This document shows, piece after piece, positions 18,093 to 26,719 of a stretch of 64,000 nucleotides of DNA. This DNA comes from Synechococcus sp. PCC 7335 (GTDB lineage Bacteria > Cyanobacteriota > Cyanobacteriia > Phormidesmidales > Phormidesmidaceae). Both the position numbers and the translations under genes were made by a program. The stretch spans positions 3,502,997-3,566,996 of the forward strand of contig NZ_DS989904.1 in NCBI RefSeq assembly GCF_000155595.1, read 5' to 3'. Below the pieces are notes generated by a model, which saw only the letters and a list, made by a program, of their open reading frames with translations, ran no database searches and was not told the origin of the DNA. Each line of letters opens with the position of its first letter. The first letter of the stretch is position 1.

Positions 18093-18548
18093 ATGGTTTT
18101 ATTTTCTAAAGACCGTATCTTAGTCCCTACCGATTTTTCTGAAAAGTCCATACAGGCGATCAAAGAAACTAACGCCTTCGCCGATGCCAATACCCAACTC
18201 TACATTGTGCATGTGCTAAAGCCTCTAGAGGCTACAGAGCCAGGTGTTGTTTGGGAATCAGTCGACACTGAGAAACGGACACAAACTATACTGGCGCTGT
18301 TTGAGGAAAAATTTCCCAAGAGCGAGTATGAAGGGCTTGTCTTCGAGGTGAGAAACGGCGATCCAACCGCCGAGATTATTGATTACGCAGAGTATCGAAA
18401 TATAGACTTAATTGTCATGCCCTCACGCGGCAGAACGGGCATCTCTCGATTCTTTATGGGTTCAATTGCAGAAAGAGTAGTTCGCTTTGCCCACTGCCCT
18501 GTTTTGGTTCTAAAGCAGCAGAAGAAAGCTACTACCGCTACCACCTAA
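18093..18548 (+). CDS. Universal stress protein (UspA family)
   Basis: This 151-residue single Usp domain opens with ILVPTDFSEKSIQAIKETNAFA and ends with the ATP-binding signature SRGRTGISRFFMGSIAERVV followed by CPVLVLK. The G-x2-G-x9-G-S pattern is complete, so it is of the ATP-binding subclass. Usp proteins respond to stress and starvation as dimers; the partner pathway here is unknown. A small membrane-protein gene begins 13 bp after its stop, so the two may be co-transcribed. A TATAAT-containing promoter candidate lies upstream. Confidence 0.92.
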   Translation: MVLFSKDRILVPTDFSEKSIQAIKETNAFADANTQLYIVHVLKPLEATEPGVVWESVDTEKRTQTILALFEEKFPKSEYEGLVFEVRNGDPTAEIIDYAEYRNIDLIVMPSRGRTGISRFFMGSIAERVVRFAHCPVLVLKQQKKATTATT

Positions 18549-18561
18549 GCTTATCGACTTT

Positions 18562-18837
18562 TTGCATAGGCGCTATCTGTTGAGCCTTTTGTGGTTTCTA
18601 ACCGGTCTAGCTACATTGGGAGTATCTTCATTCAAGGTACTCCCAATGATTTTAAACACGTCTCGTCAGCCCTTTGCGCAACAAAACCACCGCAAGCCCT
18701 GGGCAATCCGGAGCCTACAGTGGTTCTGGAGATTCAGTCAGTTCTATGGTGAGTATACTGTTCGATCGCCGCAAGAGCGTCAGCAGTGGATTAGCCAGCA
18801 GCGCAATCAGCACCAAAGAAACCAACTAAGCAACTAG
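18562..18837 (+). CDS. Small hypothetical membrane protein
   Basis: This is a 91-residue open frame starting with TTG, 13 bp after the Usp gene. Residues 4-28 form one hydrophobic helix (LLSLLWFLTGLATLGVSS), and the remainder is basic and Gln/Arg-rich (QQWISQQRNQHQRNQLSN). No other start is convincing: another TTG is at 18580 and an ATG at 18646 is within the helix region. I do not recognise it. Its position suggests co-expression with the stress protein. The stop lies inside a 12-bp tandem duplication. Confidence 0.45.
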   Translation: MHRRYLLSLLWFLTGLATLGVSSFKVLPMILNTSRQPFAQQNHRKPWAIRSLQWFWRFSQFYGEYTVRSPQERQQWISQQRNQHQRNQLSN

Positions 18838-18857
18838 GCACTTAGCTAGGCACTTAG
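18834..18857. repeat. Perfect 12-bp tandem duplication
   Basis: CTAGGCACTTAG occurs twice head to tail. The first copy contains the TAG stop of the small membrane-protein gene. Confidence 0.9.
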
Positions 18858-18888
18858 TAACTAGCTAACCTGTCTCGCCTTAAGCAAA

Positions 18889-20490
18889 CTATGACTCAAC
18901 CGTCAGCATCTGGCCAGATGTCAACCGAGACCAATAGTCTTTTAGATCGCCTGCTACCTCATTTGAGAGAATGTAGCATCCTAACAAATTAGGAAATGCC
19001 ATACCTAGCAGCATCAAATCGCTAAAGTCTATAATTAGACCCAAGCTAGTGAGACAGCCTAAGAACGTACAAAATACGTAGATAATCTTGAACAGCAAGG
19101 TGCTTCGCTCGCCAAATAGGTAAGTCCAAGCCTGAATTCCATAGTAGCTCCAGGAGATAATCGTGGAAAAGGCAAACAGACAAACCGCAACACTCAACAC
19201 CGTTGGGAACCAGCCGACCACAGAACCAAAAGCGTTGGCTGTCATCGCCACACCGCTGAGCTCTTCGCCCGTATCCAAATAAACACCGGTTATAACAATT
19301 GCAAGTGCCGTAAGGTTACATACAATTACAGTGTCGATCAAAGGCTCCAACAAAGAAACAAGCCCTTCTCTAACCGGCTCATCTGTTCTGACAGCAGAGT
19401 GCGCGATCGCTGCTGTACCCACCCCTGCCTCGTTTGAGAAAGAGCTTCGTCGAATACCCTGCACCATCACACCGATGAAACCCCCTACAGCTGCTCTAGG
19501 TACAAAGGCTTCGGAGACAATAGTGCCGATCGCACTAGGAACCTGAGCAATGTTGGCGATAATCACAATCAAACAGGCCACTATGTATATTGCGGCCATG
19601 GCGGGCACTAGCTTCTCTGCAACAGAGCCGATGCGCTTAATGCCTCCAATAATTACAAACGCAGATAGTGCCGCTAGAATTAAGCCGAATAGCCAAGCCG
19701 GTAGCGCCGGAAACAGGCCAGAAATTGCGGCATATGCTTGGTTAGACTGAAACATATTCGCTCCGCCCAAGCTGCCGCCTACGCAGAGAATGCTAAAGAG
19801 AACAGCGAGTCCTTTCCCAAATGGCCGCAGACCCCGACCCTCTAGTCCTTTGGTGAGGTAGTACATTGGGCCGCCTAAGATCGTCCCATCTGGTAAACGA
19901 CGACGATACTTGACCGCCAAAGTACATTCCACAAACTTACTGACCATGCCGCAAAATCCAGCAATCGTCAGCCAGAACATCGCGCCCGGACCTCCGAGCT
20001 GTATGGCGATCGCCACCCCGGCAATATTTCCTAAGCCTACCGTTCCGGACACCGCCGTTGCCAGAGCCTGAAAATGAGAGACTTCTCCATCATCTTCATC
20101 ATCGTCAAATTTGCCTTGGACTACGTCAATTGCGTGTTTTAGTCCGCGAATATTGATAAATCCCATCCGCAGCGTGAAGAAAGTTGCCCCGACAAACAAC
20201 CACAGCACAATAAATGGAAAGCCGTTCTCGCCGCCGATCGGAAAGAACAACAAGGTCGCTAGAAAATCAACAATGGGTTGTAGGATGCTGTCTGCCATAG
20301 ATGTCGATTCGCTAGCTTCTTGTGCGATCGCAGCCGGTGCGGCGATCGCCATCAAAAGCAACAGCATCGGCAGCATCGCCCAGCCATCTGTGCCTTTGTC
20401 AAACCACCTAGCCGAGAGTCGAGTCAACCGCTGAAATGAACTTTGAAACCTGCGATTGATCGCAGGCACATACCATCCCTTTCGATTCAT
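18889..20490 (-). CDS. AGCS-family sodium:amino acid (alanine) symporter
   Basis: This 533-residue protein belongs to the alanine/glycine:cation symporter family. Recognisable blocks are LWLFVGATFFTLRMGFINIRG, the ATAVSGTVGLGNIAGVAIAI motif with its conserved Gly/Asn, MVSKFVECTLAVKYR, GGPMYYLTKGLE, and SSFSNEAGVGTAAIAHSAV. About 11 helices are expected. The protein starts with a charged stretch of about 38 residues and an extra hydrophobic segment ending AAPAAIAQEA that looks like a signal peptide, longer than typical members. It imports alanine or glycine with Na+ by family. It is monocistronic. Confidence 0.92.
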   Translation of the reverse strand: MNRKGWYVPAINRRFQSSFQRLTRLSARWFDKGTDGWAMLPMLLLLMAIAAPAAIAQEASESTSMADSILQPIVDFLATLLFFPIGGENGFPFIVLWLFVGATFFTLRMGFINIRGLKHAIDVVQGKFDDDEDDGEVSHFQALATAVSGTVGLGNIAGVAIAIQLGGPGAMFWLTIAGFCGMVSKFVECTLAVKYRRRLPDGTILGGPMYYLTKGLEGRGLRPFGKGLAVLFSILCVGGSLGGANMFQSNQAYAAISGLFPALPAWLFGLILAALSAFVIIGGIKRIGSVAEKLVPAMAAIYIVACLIVIIANIAQVPSAIGTIVSEAFVPRAAVGGFIGVMVQGIRRSSFSNEAGVGTAAIAHSAVRTDEPVREGLVSLLEPLIDTVIVCNLTALAIVITGVYLDTGEELSGVAMTANAFGSVVGWFPTVLSVAVCLFAFSTIISWSYYGIQAWTYLFGERSTLLFKIIYVFCTFLGCLTSLGLIIDFSDLMLLGMAFPNLLGCYILSNEVAGDLKDYWSRLTSGQMLTVES

Positions 20491-20910
20491 ATTAAATTCC
20501 CACTCTAGTTTTTCTCATGTGATCGAACCAGGCCTGTTAAACACTCCTATAGAGCGCAGACAGTCCCGAATACCCTTGAACGCACGTTGATCAAAATCAC
20601 TACATATGTTTTTGCCGATACCGGAAAATACCACGCAGCCGACCACTATGTTGTTAACTTAATTACCATCCTCTGCATTTGTACTTATCCGACAATATTA
20701 CAAAGTGTGAGGATGCTCGCTCTTAGTACCTCCTGGTACATCAATCCAGCTTTCAATCGGACTCGCATAAAGTCATACTCGTTATGACTCTATGCTTGTT
20801 ATAGCTTTTTATCAAACTGCAATTCCTAGATGTAATTCTTGGAAACTGTTGCTTTTAGGGAAGTTTCGAATTAAACGTAAAGTTTGAGACTATCAGCATC
20901 AGCCAACTTC
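20491..20910. other. Intergenic region with one hairpin
   Basis: These 420 bp separate the AGCS symporter gene from the PKHD hydroxylase gene. An open frame at 20587-20787 has no family likeness or ribosome binding site, and I do not call it. The one clear structure is the hairpin at 20765-20795. No RNA gene was recognised. Confidence 0.5.
20765..20795. repeat. Hairpin, 13-bp stem with one mismatch
   Basis: GCATAAAGTCATA pairs with TATGACTCTATGC around a 5-base loop. On the + strand a CTTTTT run follows about 10 bases later. It is downstream of the hydroxylase gene on the - strand, so it may end that transcript, but the T-run is on the wrong side for that. Confidence 0.5.
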
Positions 20911-21576
20911 CTACTCAGCCCACATTCGCAGCAAGTTGGCAATGCTTTTAGAAAGCAGGTCAAATTCATCGGTCTTTCCCTCTTTAGCAAATAAAGATCG
21001 CTGTGCTGTCACTAGATCAAACAAAATCTCCCGCTTTTCAGCCTGGCGAATCAAGCTTTGAACCCAGCCTACGACGACTAATCGCTCACCGCTTGTCACC
21101 GGATCTACTCGGTGTAGGCTAGTCGAAGGATAGACAATTGCACTCCCTGCTGCTAGCTTGTAGGGAGTTTCGCTATCTGCGCCTTCGATCACCAGTTCTC
21201 CCCCCTCGTAGGTATCGGGGCTATTAAGGAAGATTGTAAAGGAGAGATCCGAACGTAAAAAGCCACCTGCTTTCATTAACGCATTATCTACATGCCGCCC
21301 ATACGACATTCCTTCTTGGTAGCGACTGATCAGCAGTGAATGAATAGCCCTGGGTCTAGCAACCGCCTGAAAAAGTTGGTTTCGCTGCAGTGCTTTACGC
21401 ACCAAGTCTTTTAGTGCATCTGTATCTGGTGTTTTGGTGAGCTGTTGATTTTGTTTGACAAGTTTGGCGTGCCATCCTGCCGTTAGCCTTCCGTCTGCAA
21501 ATTCAGCAACAGATAATGCTTTTTCTAGATGATCCAGCTCTTCACTTGCGAGTAAGTCAGGAATGCAAACAATCAT
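20911..21576 (-). CDS. PKHD-type Fe(II)/2-oxoglutarate hydroxylase
   Basis: This 221-residue protein matches the YbiX/PiuC family. The iron-binding HxD is in YGRHVDNALM, the distal His in STSLHRVDPVTSGERLVVVGW, and the Arg that binds 2-oxoglutarate is the R of GERLVVVGW. The N-terminus (IPDLLASEELDHLEKAL, then FADGRLTAGWHA) also fits. Family members are linked to iron uptake in proteobacteria; the substrate is unproven. It starts with an ATG. The IS element inserted about 140 bp upstream could have separated it from its original promoter. Confidence 0.9.
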   Translation of the reverse strand: MIVCIPDLLASEELDHLEKALSVAEFADGRLTAGWHAKLVKQNQQLTKTPDTDALKDLVRKALQRNQLFQAVARPRAIHSLLISRYQEGMSYGRHVDNALMKAGGFLRSDLSFTIFLNSPDTYEGGELVIEGADSETPYKLAAGSAIVYPSTSLHRVDPVTSGERLVVVGWVQSLIRQAEKREILFDLVTAQRSLFAKEGKTDEFDLLSKSIANLLRMWAE

Positions 21577-21716
21577 GAAATTTTCTTGCGATAAGCTTTT
21601 CTCAACAGGTCAGCATTCTAACAAACCGGTTAGACAGAGTACTCAAGTAAAATCTTTAGTTTCTCAGCTCTTGATACTGTTTAAGCTCCTTTCTTGTTAG
21701 CTGACTACTTTCTATA

Positions 21717-21734
21717 GAAGCCATTTGAGATCTT
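21717..21734 (+). repeat. Left terminal inverted repeat of the IS
   Basis: This 18-bp arm matches the right arm at 22632-22649 with one mismatch. The transposase stop codon falls at its inner edge. Confidence 0.85.
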
Positions 21735-22278
21735 ACGCCTCGGCTGCAAGCCGCTTGAGCATCAGCCTGGCAAAGCAAAAGTCCATCTGCGCTTTGGCGT
21801 TATCCAGCGTTCTGGCAAAGTTCTTGGTCAAACTCTTGCACCTCTCCATCCAACTGTTGGACCGTTCAATCACCCACCGCACTGCAATCGGCACAAACCC
21901 AGCCTTTCCCTGCGCTGCTTTCTCTGCCTTCGATGGCTTGGGTGCTAGCTCAAACCGAATCTTGCGCATGATGCCTGGATACACTGCTTCCAGCGTTGTC
22001 GCCAGCTTATCTACGTGATAGCCGTGATCTAGCAAGAACGTAATCTTTGGGATGTTGACTGGCTTCGCTCTGAAGTAGTCGAGGTTGATGGTCAACAACA
22101 TCAATAAGCCCATATCGTCTGAGACGTTCGCTGGCGTACATAGCGTGAAGAAGGGAAAGCCTAGCGTATCAACCACAAGATGTCGTTTAATCCCATTTGT
22201 GGCTTTATAAAAGCAAAACCCTTTCGAGGCGACGCTTGCGTTGCAGGTATTCTTCACCACCTGTGAGTCACCTAGCAT
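21733..22278 (-). CDS. IS5-type transposase, catalytic part (orfB)
   Basis: This 181-residue frame holds the DDE catalytic core. The first Asp is in MLGDSQVVKNT, the second in FLLDHGYHVDKL and the Glu in IRWVIERSNSWMERCKSL, the Y-(2)R-(3)E-(6)K type end of IS5/IS4 transposases. Its own ATG overlaps the orfA stop (TAATG), but the protein probably arises as an orfA-orfB fusion by -1 frameshifting at eight A (complement of 22297-22304): in the -1 frame the junction reads KKKAQWTTLMLGDSQ without a stop. Confidence 0.9.
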   Translation of the reverse strand: MLGDSQVVKNTCNASVASKGFCFYKATNGIKRHLVVDTLGFPFFTLCTPANVSDDMGLLMLLTINLDYFRAKPVNIPKITFLLDHGYHVDKLATTLEAVYPGIMRKIRFELAPKPSKAEKAAQGKAGFVPIAVRWVIERSNSWMERCKSLTKNFARTLDNAKAQMDFCFARLMLKRLAAEA

Positions 22279-22586
22279 TAGGGTGGTCCACTGCGCTTTT
22301 TTTTGACTTGTTCGCGCACCTGTTCATGAAGTACTGTCATCAGTTGTTCAAAGCAATCCGCTTTGCGCCACTGGTTGTAGTGCCAGAACACCGTGGAGTA
22401 TGGAGGGAGATCTTTGGGTAGGTCTTCCCAGTTGCAGCCGTTCTTAAGCTGGTACAGCATGCCATCAATCAGCGCTCGATAGCTCCACTTGAGCGGCTTC
22501 GTTTTCTTCTTTAATGGCAAGACTTCCGGCAACAGCGGTTCGAGGATCTCCCATTCGGCATCAGTCAGATTGCTGGAGTAGCCCAT
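22278..22586 (-). CDS. IS5-type transposase, N-terminal part (orfA)
   Basis: This 102-residue frame starts at an ATG giving MGYSSNLTDAEWEILEPLLPE, the standard N-terminus of IS427-group transposases; a TTG six codons upstream is less likely. It carries the helix-turn-helix-like DUF4096 segment (YRALIDGMLYQLKNGCNWED then LPKDLPPYSTVFWHYNQW). It ends with VKKKRSGPP after the A8 slippery run. A -1 shift on that run joins it to orfB. Confidence 0.88.
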   Translation of the reverse strand: MGYSSNLTDAEWEILEPLLPEVLPLKKKTKPLKWSYRALIDGMLYQLKNGCNWEDLPKDLPPYSTVFWHYNQWRKADCFEQLMTVLHEQVREQVKKKRSGPP

Positions 22587-22631
22587 AGTGCATAGCTTAG
22601 ACAACTTATCCCATAGTCGCGCATCTCATAG

Positions 22632-22649
22632 AAGATCTCAAATGGGTTC
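22632..22649 (-). repeat. Right terminal inverted repeat of the IS
   Basis: This 18-bp arm pairs with 21717-21734 with one mismatch, and TATA follows immediately outside it. Confidence 0.85.
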
Positions 22650-22735
22650 TATAAATCTCTCTATGTTGTAGTTATGAATAATGTATTGAGAGTTGTCACT
22701 TCTCATTTTACTTTTGGCTCGAGTTTTCTTTCAAT

Positions 22736-23206
22736 TCAAGCTAACGCCTTCCAAAAGATAATCTTATCGGCTCCGGCTGCATAAAACTCTCGGATTCTAG
22801 CTTCTTCTTCAAAGCCATTATCCTGATAGAATCTACGGACATAACCGAACTCGTCTAAAGCCATTGTCTCTACCAACAATATGCGTGCCTTCAGCCTGGC
22901 TAGAGTCTGTTCAATGTAATTCAACAAAGCAGCACCGCATCCCTGTCTGCGATGTTCAGGATGAACGGCAATTAGATATAGATTCCATGTGCCTTCAGTC
23001 ATTCGCTCCGGTGCAACATAGGCAATACTAACGAAATCGCCGTTCTTTTCATCTGTAAGCCACAGGTCCCTATGCTTGGAATTGCTGCTGAAATGCTCAG
23101 ATAGCATGTGGGCGATATCAGCGACTTCATCTGGTTCGAATAACTCAATCGCTTTGACCAAAGCAATTAAACCGTCCCTATCATTAGGCTCAATCGGTCG
23201 AATCAC
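22736..23206 (-). CDS. GNAT-family N-acetyltransferase
   Basis: This 156-residue protein is a single GNAT domain. The acetyl-CoA-binding motif A is visible as LYLIAVHPEHRRQGCGAALL (R/Q-x2-G-x-G/A), and the C-terminal FYQDNGFEEEARIREFYAAG gives the usual beta-bulge end. The acceptor substrate is unknown. The start is a GTG. It lies upstream of, and on the same strand as, no obvious partner: the aspartate aminotransferase gene on the same strand is transcribed towards lower coordinates from further right, and ends 59 bp before it, so the two could be co-transcribed with the aminotransferase first. Confidence 0.85.
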   Translation of the reverse strand: MIRPIEPNDRDGLIALVKAIELFEPDEVADIAHMLSEHFSSNSKHRDLWLTDEKNGDFVSIAYVAPERMTEGTWNLYLIAVHPEHRRQGCGAALLNYIEQTLARLKARILLVETMALDEFGYVRRFYQDNGFEEEARIREFYAAGADKIIFWKALA

Positions 23207-23265
23207 TGCAAATACCTAGAAACTACAACAGCCCCGAGTCAGACTCTAAAGCAAGATGAATAGTC

Positions 23266-24432
23266 CTAAGCATACGCCTTGACAAACCCGTTTAGTCTAT
23301 CTATCCCGCGCTCAATCGTGTCTAGGTCAGTAGCGTAGGAGATTCGAATAGTGCCTTCCGCCCCAAACGCGATGCCGGGGATAGCAGCCACTTGCTTCTG
23401 TGCCAAAAGCTTTTCGCAAAACTCGATAGATCCTAACCCCGTTTGGCTAATGTCTACGAATAGATAAAAGGCACCTTTGGGTTCTATGTAGCTTAGCCCA
23501 TCGATATTGGCAACCAAATTCATGATAGCGAGCCGCCTTTGGCTGAAAGCTTGACGCATCGTCATTAAATCGTCCTGGGGACCCGTTAGTGCCGCGATCG
23601 CACCATACTGAGCAAACGTACACACATTCGACGTACTATGACTTTGAAGGGTATTCACCGCCTGGACAACTTCCTCAGGCGCCGCTAAATAGCCCAGTCG
23701 CCAGCCAGTCATCGCGTAGGCTTTAGCAAACCCATTGCTAATAATCGTGCGCTGAAAAATCTCCGAATTCAAACTGCCAATGCTGACATGTTCGGCGCCC
23801 TCATAGAGAATTTTTTCATAGATCTCATCAGAGACAACCAGAATATCTGCTTCGACGATTACATCAGCCAGTGCCTGTAGCTCAGCCGGGCTGTACACCA
23901 TCCCTGTCGGGTTAGAGGGGGAATTTAAGATAAACAGCCGCGTTTTCGGGGTGATTGATGCTTTTAGCTGTTCAGCGCTCAGCTTGTAGTCGGTCTTAGC
24001 AGTGGTTTCGACGATTATAGGAACACCGCCTGCTAGCTTCACCATTTCTGGATAGCTGACCCAAAATGGCGCAGGAATAATTACCTCATCGCCCGGCTCA
24101 ATTAGCGCCATAATCAAATTGTAGAGCGAGTGCTTCCCACCATTGGTGACCACAATGTTTTTAGCTTCGTAGGCAAGTTGGTTGTCTTGTCGCAACTTTT
24201 GGGCGATCGCGCTTCTTAAGGCTGGCTCTCCTGAAGCCGGGCCGTAGCGGGTCTTCCCTTGATCTAGAGCCGCTTTAGCCGCCGCTCGGATGTGCAAAGG
24301 GGTATCGAAATCAGGTTCTCCAGCGCTGAAGCTACAAATATCTAATCCATCGGCCTTCATAGCCTTCGCCTTCGCAGAGATAGCGAGGGTCATAGAAGGA
24401 TTGACTCGGCTGATTCGAGAGGCGATCTTCAT
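23266..24432 (-). CDS. aspC: Aspartate aminotransferase, class I PLP-dependent
   Basis: This 388-residue protein converts aspartate and 2-oxoglutarate to oxaloacetate and glutamate. The PLP lysine is in [17 protein letters not shown]. Other family landmarks are [12 protein letters not shown] (substrate contact), [24 protein letters not shown], the Asp/Tyr of VSDEIYEKI, and the C-terminal substrate Arg in GTIRISYA. Length and motifs match the 1-gamma (thermostable) subgroup, which may also act as prephenate aminotransferase. The ATG start gives [20 protein letters not shown], the usual N-terminus. It ends 59 bp before the GNAT gene. Confidence 0.92.
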   Translation of the reverse strand: MKIASRISRVNPSMTLAISAKAKAMKADGLDICSFSAGEPDFDTPLHIRAAAKAALDQGKTRYGPASGEPALRSAIAQKLRQDNQLAYEAKNIVVTNGGKHSLYNLIMALIEPGDEVIIPAPFWVSYPEMVKLAGGVPIIVETTAKTDYKLSAEQLKASITPKTRLFILNSPSNPTGMVYSPAELQALADVIVEADILVVSDEIYEKILYEGAEHVSIGSLNSEIFQRTIISNGFAKAYAMTGWRLGYLAAPEEVVQAVNTLQSHSTSNVCTFAQYGAIAALTGPQDDLMTMRQAFSQRRLAIMNLVANIDGLSYIEPKGAFYLFVDISQTGLGSIEFCEKLLAQKQVAAIPGIAFGAEGTIRISYATDLDTIERGIDRLNGFVKAYA

Positions 24433-24601
24433 GAGTACGGCAGGTACCCAACCTGCATCAAGATGGGTAGCGAAAGGTCAGTACACTACCGTAGATCGAT
24501 TCCGAGCGTTCTCAGCGCCCAAATAGACAGTTAAGTTAAATTCTTCAGATATAGTTTGGATATGTTTGAATGTACACATTGAATATACATAACGCAGAGG
24601 T

Positions 24602-26692
24602 CTACTCGGACGTAGACCGATACAGGTTTGAAACAACTGCGACCATTTCTTCTAGCTCTATCGGTTTAGCAATGTGTTGCTGAAACCCAGCTAATAGTGC
24701 CCGAGTGCGATAAGGGGGTTCTGATAGCGCAGTTAGCGCGATCGCCGGCACACTCCCCCCAGCATTGGCTGGTAAAGCCCGGATCTCCCGAATCAGTTCG
24801 TAGCCACTCTTACCAGGCAAGACCAAATCACTGACAAGTACATGAGGCTGAAATGCTTGAAAATTTTCAAGGGCAGCATCAGCAGATCGCGTGCCCACGA
24901 CTGTAGCACCGTAGGCTTCTAACATAGAGGTATAGACCTCTAGCCCATCCGGATAATCCTCAACAATCAGCACCCGGCAGCCCTTCAAAGCATCTGTAGC
25001 TAAAATTGGAGTAGACGATGCTTTTGAAGGAGCAGTATTTGATAGGAGCTTTTGTGAAGCAAGCGGTAGCTCTACTCTAAAGCTGCTACCCTGCCCAGGT
25101 CCGGCACTATCAGCGCTCACCTGGCCACCATGCGCCAAAACAATATGTCTGACAATTGAAAGTCCGAGCCCTAAACCAGCATAGGCGCTATGAACAGAGG
25201 CAGTAGATAAAGTATGCTCTCCTTGCCAGAATCGCTCGAATAGATGTGGTATCTCTTCTGAAGCAATACCGATACCCGTATCTTGCACTAACACAACTAT
25301 CGAATCTGATAATCGCTCAAAACTGATAGTGATTCGACCACCAGCAGGGGTGAACTTAAGCGCATTTGAAAGCAGATTGCGAAAGACTTGCTTGAGCCTA
25401 GACGCATCGCCCAGTAATGAGTCTTCTACATCATCTGCGACAACCTCGGGTAGAACAATCTCAATATCTTTGTTGCGAGCGGCAGGAGCGATCGCATCGA
25501 CTACCTCCAAGACTAAGCAAACCAAGCTATCAATCGATAGCGGTTCGAGACGACATTGAAAGCCACTGTGTGGCATCCTAGAAACATCTAAAAGATCCTC
25601 AATTAGTTGATCTAGCACCTCGGCATTGCGGTAGCTGGTCTGAATCGCTCTTGCTACTAGCGCTTTATCATCTAAGCAATCGCTTGAGATTTCTAGCCAA
25701 CCCATAATGGTCGACAAAGGAGAACGGAGTTCATTCGATAGGCTTCCTAGTAAGTTATCTTTGAACTGGTTAGCTCGCTCTAGCTGGTTGCAAGCAGATT
25801 CAGCCGCTGCTAATAGCTGTAGATATCGCCGTTCGTCTTGTTTCTTCTGCGTGATATCGCGCCAGGTCACCACTAGCTGATTATCAAGCTTTACGATTTG
25901 AATCGCCACAACAACAGGCTGTTCAGAAGACTGACACGAATTTACAAAAAGCTCACCCGTAAAAGGATAGCCCGTTTCTATCACCCCGCAAAACACCAGA
26001 AAAAGATCCAGATCTTCTAACCCTTCAGAATCTTCTCTAGCCGTAGCTTTAAACGCTGGAATGACTGTATAGACCGACTTACCTAGTTGCTTTTCTTGCG
26101 AAACTGAGAGAGCTTTGCACGCCGCTGCGTTTAAATAACTCACGGTAAAGTCTTGGATAAAGCCTTCAGAATCTCGTACCGAGGAAAGTATTATAAAACA
26201 GTCCGCCATTGTTTCGACAGAGGTTCGAAACCGAATCTCACTCTCTTGTAAATCGGCGGTAGCCTGAAGCAGGGCTTTCCTTTCCCGTTGCTCTCGCAGC
26301 GCTCTTTTAACAGCAGGCACCAGACGAGCTAAGTTATCTTTTAAAACATAATCAGCTGCGCCGCCTTTTAGCGCCTCTACAGCAAGATCTTCACCTAGAA
26401 CCCCTGATACCACAATACAAGGAATATCTGGAAAACCATCTTCGACAAATCCAATTGCGCTCAACCCATCAAACGTAGGTAGGGAATAGTCTGCCAAAAC
26501 AATATCAATTGGCTGGGTGTTGAGGGTAGAAAAAAAAGCCTCGTACGTATCAACAACAGCAATAGTACAATCAAGATCGCTTTCAAGCATCAGAGCTGAT
26601 AGCAGCTCTACATCGGCAGCGTTATCTTCGAGTAAAAGGATATTGATAGTCTCTAGAAAAGCCGAACTGTCCATCTCCTTAACCCGTTCCAT
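24602..26692 (-). CDS. Hybrid sensor kinase (REC-PAS-HisKA-HATPase-REC) lacking phospho-acceptor His
   Basis: This 696-residue protein starts here at ATG (MERVKEM); the open frame runs nine codons further to a TTG at 26719. Domains in order are an N-terminal receiver (VLADYSLPTFDG), a PAS-like region (about 150-285), a dimerisation helix, an ATPase domain and a C-terminal receiver (HVLVSDLVLPGKSG). The H-box reads LSNELRSPL, so Asn320 replaces the His of SHELRTPL. The N, G1 and G2 boxes (LLSNALKFTPAGG, DTGIGIASEEIPHLFERF, GLGLGLSIV) are intact. It can probably bind ATP but not autophosphorylate in the normal way. No transmembrane segment is seen. It stands alone, with no cognate regulator adjacent. 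Confidence 0.9.
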   Translation of the reverse strand: MERVKEMDSSAFLETINILLLEDNAADVELLSALMLESDLDCTIAVVDTYEAFFSTLNTQPIDIVLADYSLPTFDGLSAIGFVEDGFPDIPCIVVSGVLGEDLAVEALKGGAADYVLKDNLARLVPAVKRALREQRERKALLQATADLQESEIRFRTSVETMADCFIILSSVRDSEGFIQDFTVSYLNAAACKALSVSQEKQLGKSVYTVIPAFKATAREDSEGLEDLDLFLVFCGVIETGYPFTGELFVNSCQSSEQPVVVAIQIVKLDNQLVVTWRDITQKKQDERRYLQLLAAAESACNQLERANQFKDNLLGSLSNELRSPLSTIMGWLEISSDCLDDKALVARAIQTSYRNAEVLDQLIEDLLDVSRMPHSGFQCRLEPLSIDSLVCLVLEVVDAIAPAARNKDIEIVLPEVVADDVEDSLLGDASRLKQVFRNLLSNALKFTPAGGRITISFERLSDSIVVLVQDTGIGIASEEIPHLFERFWQGEHTLSTASVHSAYAGLGLGLSIVRHIVLAHGGQVSADSAGPGQGSSFRVELPLASQKLLSNTAPSKASSTPILATDALKGCRVLIVEDYPDGLEVYTSMLEAYGATVVGTRSADAALENFQAFQPHVLVSDLVLPGKSGYELIREIRALPANAGGSVPAIALTALSEPPYRTRALLAGFQQHIAKPIELEEMVAVVSNLYRSTSE

Positions 26693-26719
26693 TGTCTTCT
26701 TAAGCGATGCTGTCTGCAA

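Larger units (their letters stand above)
21717..22649. mobile_element. IS5-family insertion sequence, complete
   Basis: This 933-bp element is bounded by 18-bp terminal inverted repeats, GAAGCCATTTGAGATCTT on the left and the complement of GAACCCATTTGAGATCTT on the right (17 of 18 match). Both ends are flanked by TATA (21713-21716 and 22650-22653), consistent with the 2-3 bp TA-type target duplications of the IS427 group. It holds two overlapping transposase frames on the - strand joined by a run of eight A. Both frames and both ends are intact, so it may still be active. Confidence 0.88.

Noticed and set aside
20587..20787. Open frame of 66 residues between the AGCS symporter and the hydroxylase
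   Set aside because: It has no ribosome binding site, no recognisable family and a poor start codon.
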